Source of the DNA: Lunularia cruciata
Lineage: Eukaryota > Streptophyta > Marchantiopsida > Lunulariales > Lunulariaceae
Assembly (NCBI GenBank): GCA_948567375.1
Contig: OX419756.1
Location: forward strand, 3,663,001 to 3,727,000
Length of the DNA stretch: 64,000 nt
Direction: 5' to 3'
The position numbers were made by a program, and so were the translations under genes. Positions 62,531-64,000 of the stretch are shown one piece after another (position 1 is the first letter of the stretch; every line of letters begins with the position of its first letter). Below the pieces are notes generated by a model. That model saw only the letters and a list, made by a program, of their open reading frames with translations, was not told the DNA's origin and did not search any database.

Positions 62531-62957
62531 CCAAACCCTCTGTCTTTCTTCTCCAGTAAGCTTGGGTCCAAGATCTGGCTCCCAAGTATCCTCTGTAACT
62601 GTAGTAGGAGTGGAAGACGTACTGACTGGCTGCTACACTGGGCCCTTGGGAGCAATAGTGTCATGCTCCCGACCACTAGAGGTCCCAGCCTCTGTGTGGA
62701 AAACTCCCTCCACTCTGGCTGTAAGCTCCACACGTCCTCTAGCTGCATCCCATGTGGACCAAGGGTGTAATCCAAGTAGCCCACGCTCACCTGGATGGAC
62801 TCCAAGTAGACCACTCTCCCTAGTAGCTACTGGATGTGTCCCAAGAATACCATGTCCACTTGGTCCATTGCCCCCAGCATGTGCCTGAATTGTCTCGATA
62901 GGCACAGGGCTCACAAGTGTCCGAGTGGTGATGCCTATCAAGCGCATCCTACGCTGC
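62530..62957 (-). pseudogene. Linker between DNMT and RT, with short Gly-Leu-His repeats
   Basis: Same frame as both neighbours. Around 62760-62880 it holds three imperfect repeats of the form GxLGxHP (GILGTHP, GLLGVHP, GLLGLHP) about 11 residues apart. It is otherwise low complexity and probably a flexible spacer or a processing region. A TAG at 62633 interrupts it. No protease active-site motif was seen in it. Confidence 0.6.
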
Positions 62958-64000
62958 TCTGCCAAGCCAAGGCTCACAATCCAGGTCAAACAGTTCAGGT
63001 CCATAGCCTGACCTAACACCTGACACCTGGATACCTCTGACACTACTGGAACAGCGGTAATACCGGTGTGAAAACCCATTGCCCGCTCTCTCTCATCAGC
63101 GTTGGGCTCGACCAACTACTATAACTATGAGTCCCAAACAAGTCCAGGTCCTCCCTCTCGAAAAGCATGAGAGCCTGGGAAACTCATGAGGGTGGGAAAT
63201 GCAGCTCTAGGCTGTCCAACTAGGTTCACCACTGCCATAGGTGACCTATCAGCCACTACCACTGTCTGAGATTGACGCCCAACATCCAAGATATCATCAA
63301 CAAGAATGTGGTCTAGTCGCTGAATCCCATCATAACTACGCTGTAGAACCTCTCTGGGTAAAAGGTTCATCCACCAAAGGCGAAGACGATGAGCCCGTGA
63401 TCCCACTCTGGCTGCATCTAACAATATAGCAGGTCCCATCCAAGAATGGACCTGATGTGTACTCGCCACCACTCTAGTGCGAGAATCACCCAACAAAGGA
63501 ACGTTCTCCAAAAGGTAAGCTGGAGAAATAGACTGATGAACCTGGAGATGTCGTAGTATCCGTAACATCTCCCAAAACACACCAGAACAAGGATCCTGAA
63601 GACCCAAACCGCGGCCCACATGTGTATGTCCTTGACATGGCCATCCAGAAATCACCAAGTGAATAGGCCCATGTCTCTCTAGGTCATGCGCCCCCAGTAA
63701 GGAAATGTCTCCTGGTAAGGCCTTCTGGTAACCTCTGACTGCTGACATTGGTAATAACTCCGGTTACCGATAGGCCAAGTGTGCCACATGATGTAGAAAG
63801 ACTCACCTAGCAATCTCATCTCTCTCTACATACAAGTACCTCTGTACTCGTATACCTGCCTGTAACACCGCAGCTAGTTTGGTGCCGATCCCACCAAACA
63901 ACTCCAATAGGCATATCCCCTCTATTGGATATTGCCAAGCAATGAGTGTGGTATCCAAAGGTGTCAAAGCAATCGCCTCTGGAGGCTCATCCTCACACTC
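62958..64000 (-). pseudogene. Cytosine-5 DNA methyltransferase domain of DNMT3/DRM type within the gypsy pol (broken, N-terminal side cut by window edge)
   Basis: Motifs in canonical linear order: motif I LELFGGIGTK (about 63881-63910, AdoMet binding), motif II-like YLYVERDEIA, motif IV SGWPCQG with the catalytic Cys (PCQ at 63632-63640), motif VI LLENVPLL (ENV at 63500-63508), motif VIII-like VGSRAHRLRLWWMNL (AHRLR near 63380-63394), then a short target-recognition-like region, motif IX-like ERERAMGFHTG (63063-63095) and motif X-like RCQVLGQAMDLNC (to about 62990). The AHRxRxxWxNL form and the short target-recognition region resemble DNMT3/DRM more than DNMT1/CMT. The domain is about 325 residues, a full catalytic unit. 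In-frame stops: TGA 63803, TAA 63764, TAG 63125, 63119 and 63116. It would transfer methyl groups to cytosine, presumably on element DNA. Confidence 0.85.

Larger units (their letters stand above)
58673..64000 (-). mobile_element. Ty3/gypsy LTR retrotransposon carrying a DNMT domain and a PHD finger, 5' part outside window
   Basis: Minus-strand element. Reading 5' to 3' from the right window edge: cytosine-5 methyltransferase domain (64000-62958), Gly/Pro/His-rich linker (62957-62530), reverse transcriptase (about 62530-61600), RNase H (about 61560-61180), integrase (about 60770-59650), PHD finger (59645-59504), 3' UTR, polypurine tract and 3' LTR (59334-58673). The order RT-RNase H-integrase marks the Ty3/gypsy superfamily. 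DNMT, linker and RT are in one continuous frame interrupted only by stop codons, so they belong to one polyprotein. Gag, protease, 5' LTR and primer-binding site would lie beyond 64000. The copy carries 12 in-frame stops and three frameshifts and is not autonomous. Confidence 0.9.

Noticed and set aside
60206-63805. The eight in-frame TAG codons in the gypsy element might be sense codons (reassigned code or programmed readthrough).
   Set aside because: The COQ2 gene in this same window ends at TAG exactly at the expected C-terminus, so TAG is a normal stop. Three TAGs within about 12 bases plus TGA, TAA and frameshifts fit decay, not readthrough.

Overview
This is a nuclear window from a land plant. 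Three interrupted housekeeping-type genes with short GT-AG introns and plant-like domain architectures, one Bet v 1/PR-10-type gene, and many decayed transposons support that. The AT-rich, CpG-poor repeat blocks, the C-to-T decay of repeats and the compact genes fit a bryophyte (moss-like) genome best, but species cannot be named from sequence alone.

Layout: 1-4.1 kb carries a two-exon Bet v 1-like gene. 4.1-8.3 kb is AT-rich decayed DNA. 8.3-15.1 kb is built from a dispersed repeat (called R1 here) in both orientations, including a roughly 4.3 kb imperfect palindrome. 16.4-20.4 kb (minus) is a nine-exon mitochondrial 4-hydroxybenzoate polyprenyltransferase gene (COQ2/PPT) with an R1 insertion flanked by a 19-bp target duplication. 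20.5-24.3 kb is AT-rich repeats. 25.0-33.3 kb (plus) is a 23-coding-exon cytosolic-type glutaminyl-tRNA synthetase. 33.4-38.3 kb is AT-rich. 38.75-44.28 kb (plus) is a 12-exon gene for a CinA-like plus nucleotidylyltransferase fusion, with a nest of a second repeat (R2) in its last intron. 44.3-58.6 kb is AT-rich and holds relics of a hAT transposon, a pogo-like transposon, LTR-like pieces and possibly a Helitron.

The most notable object is at 58,673-64,000 (minus, continuing beyond the window): a Ty3/gypsy LTR retrotransposon. Its pol polyprotein carries a DNMT3/DRM-like cytosine-5 DNA methyltransferase domain directly upstream of reverse transcriptase, and a canonical PHD finger at the C-terminus of integrase. 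The copy is decayed: 12 in-frame stops, every one explainable as C-to-T (eight TAG, three TGA, one TAA), and three frameshifts. The element couples a DNA-methylation writer and a chromatin reader to the retrotransposition machinery. Gag and protease would lie past the right edge.

Exon structures of the intact genes were derived by eye from splice sites, reading phase and family conservation; all phases close and the summed coding lengths are multiples of three.
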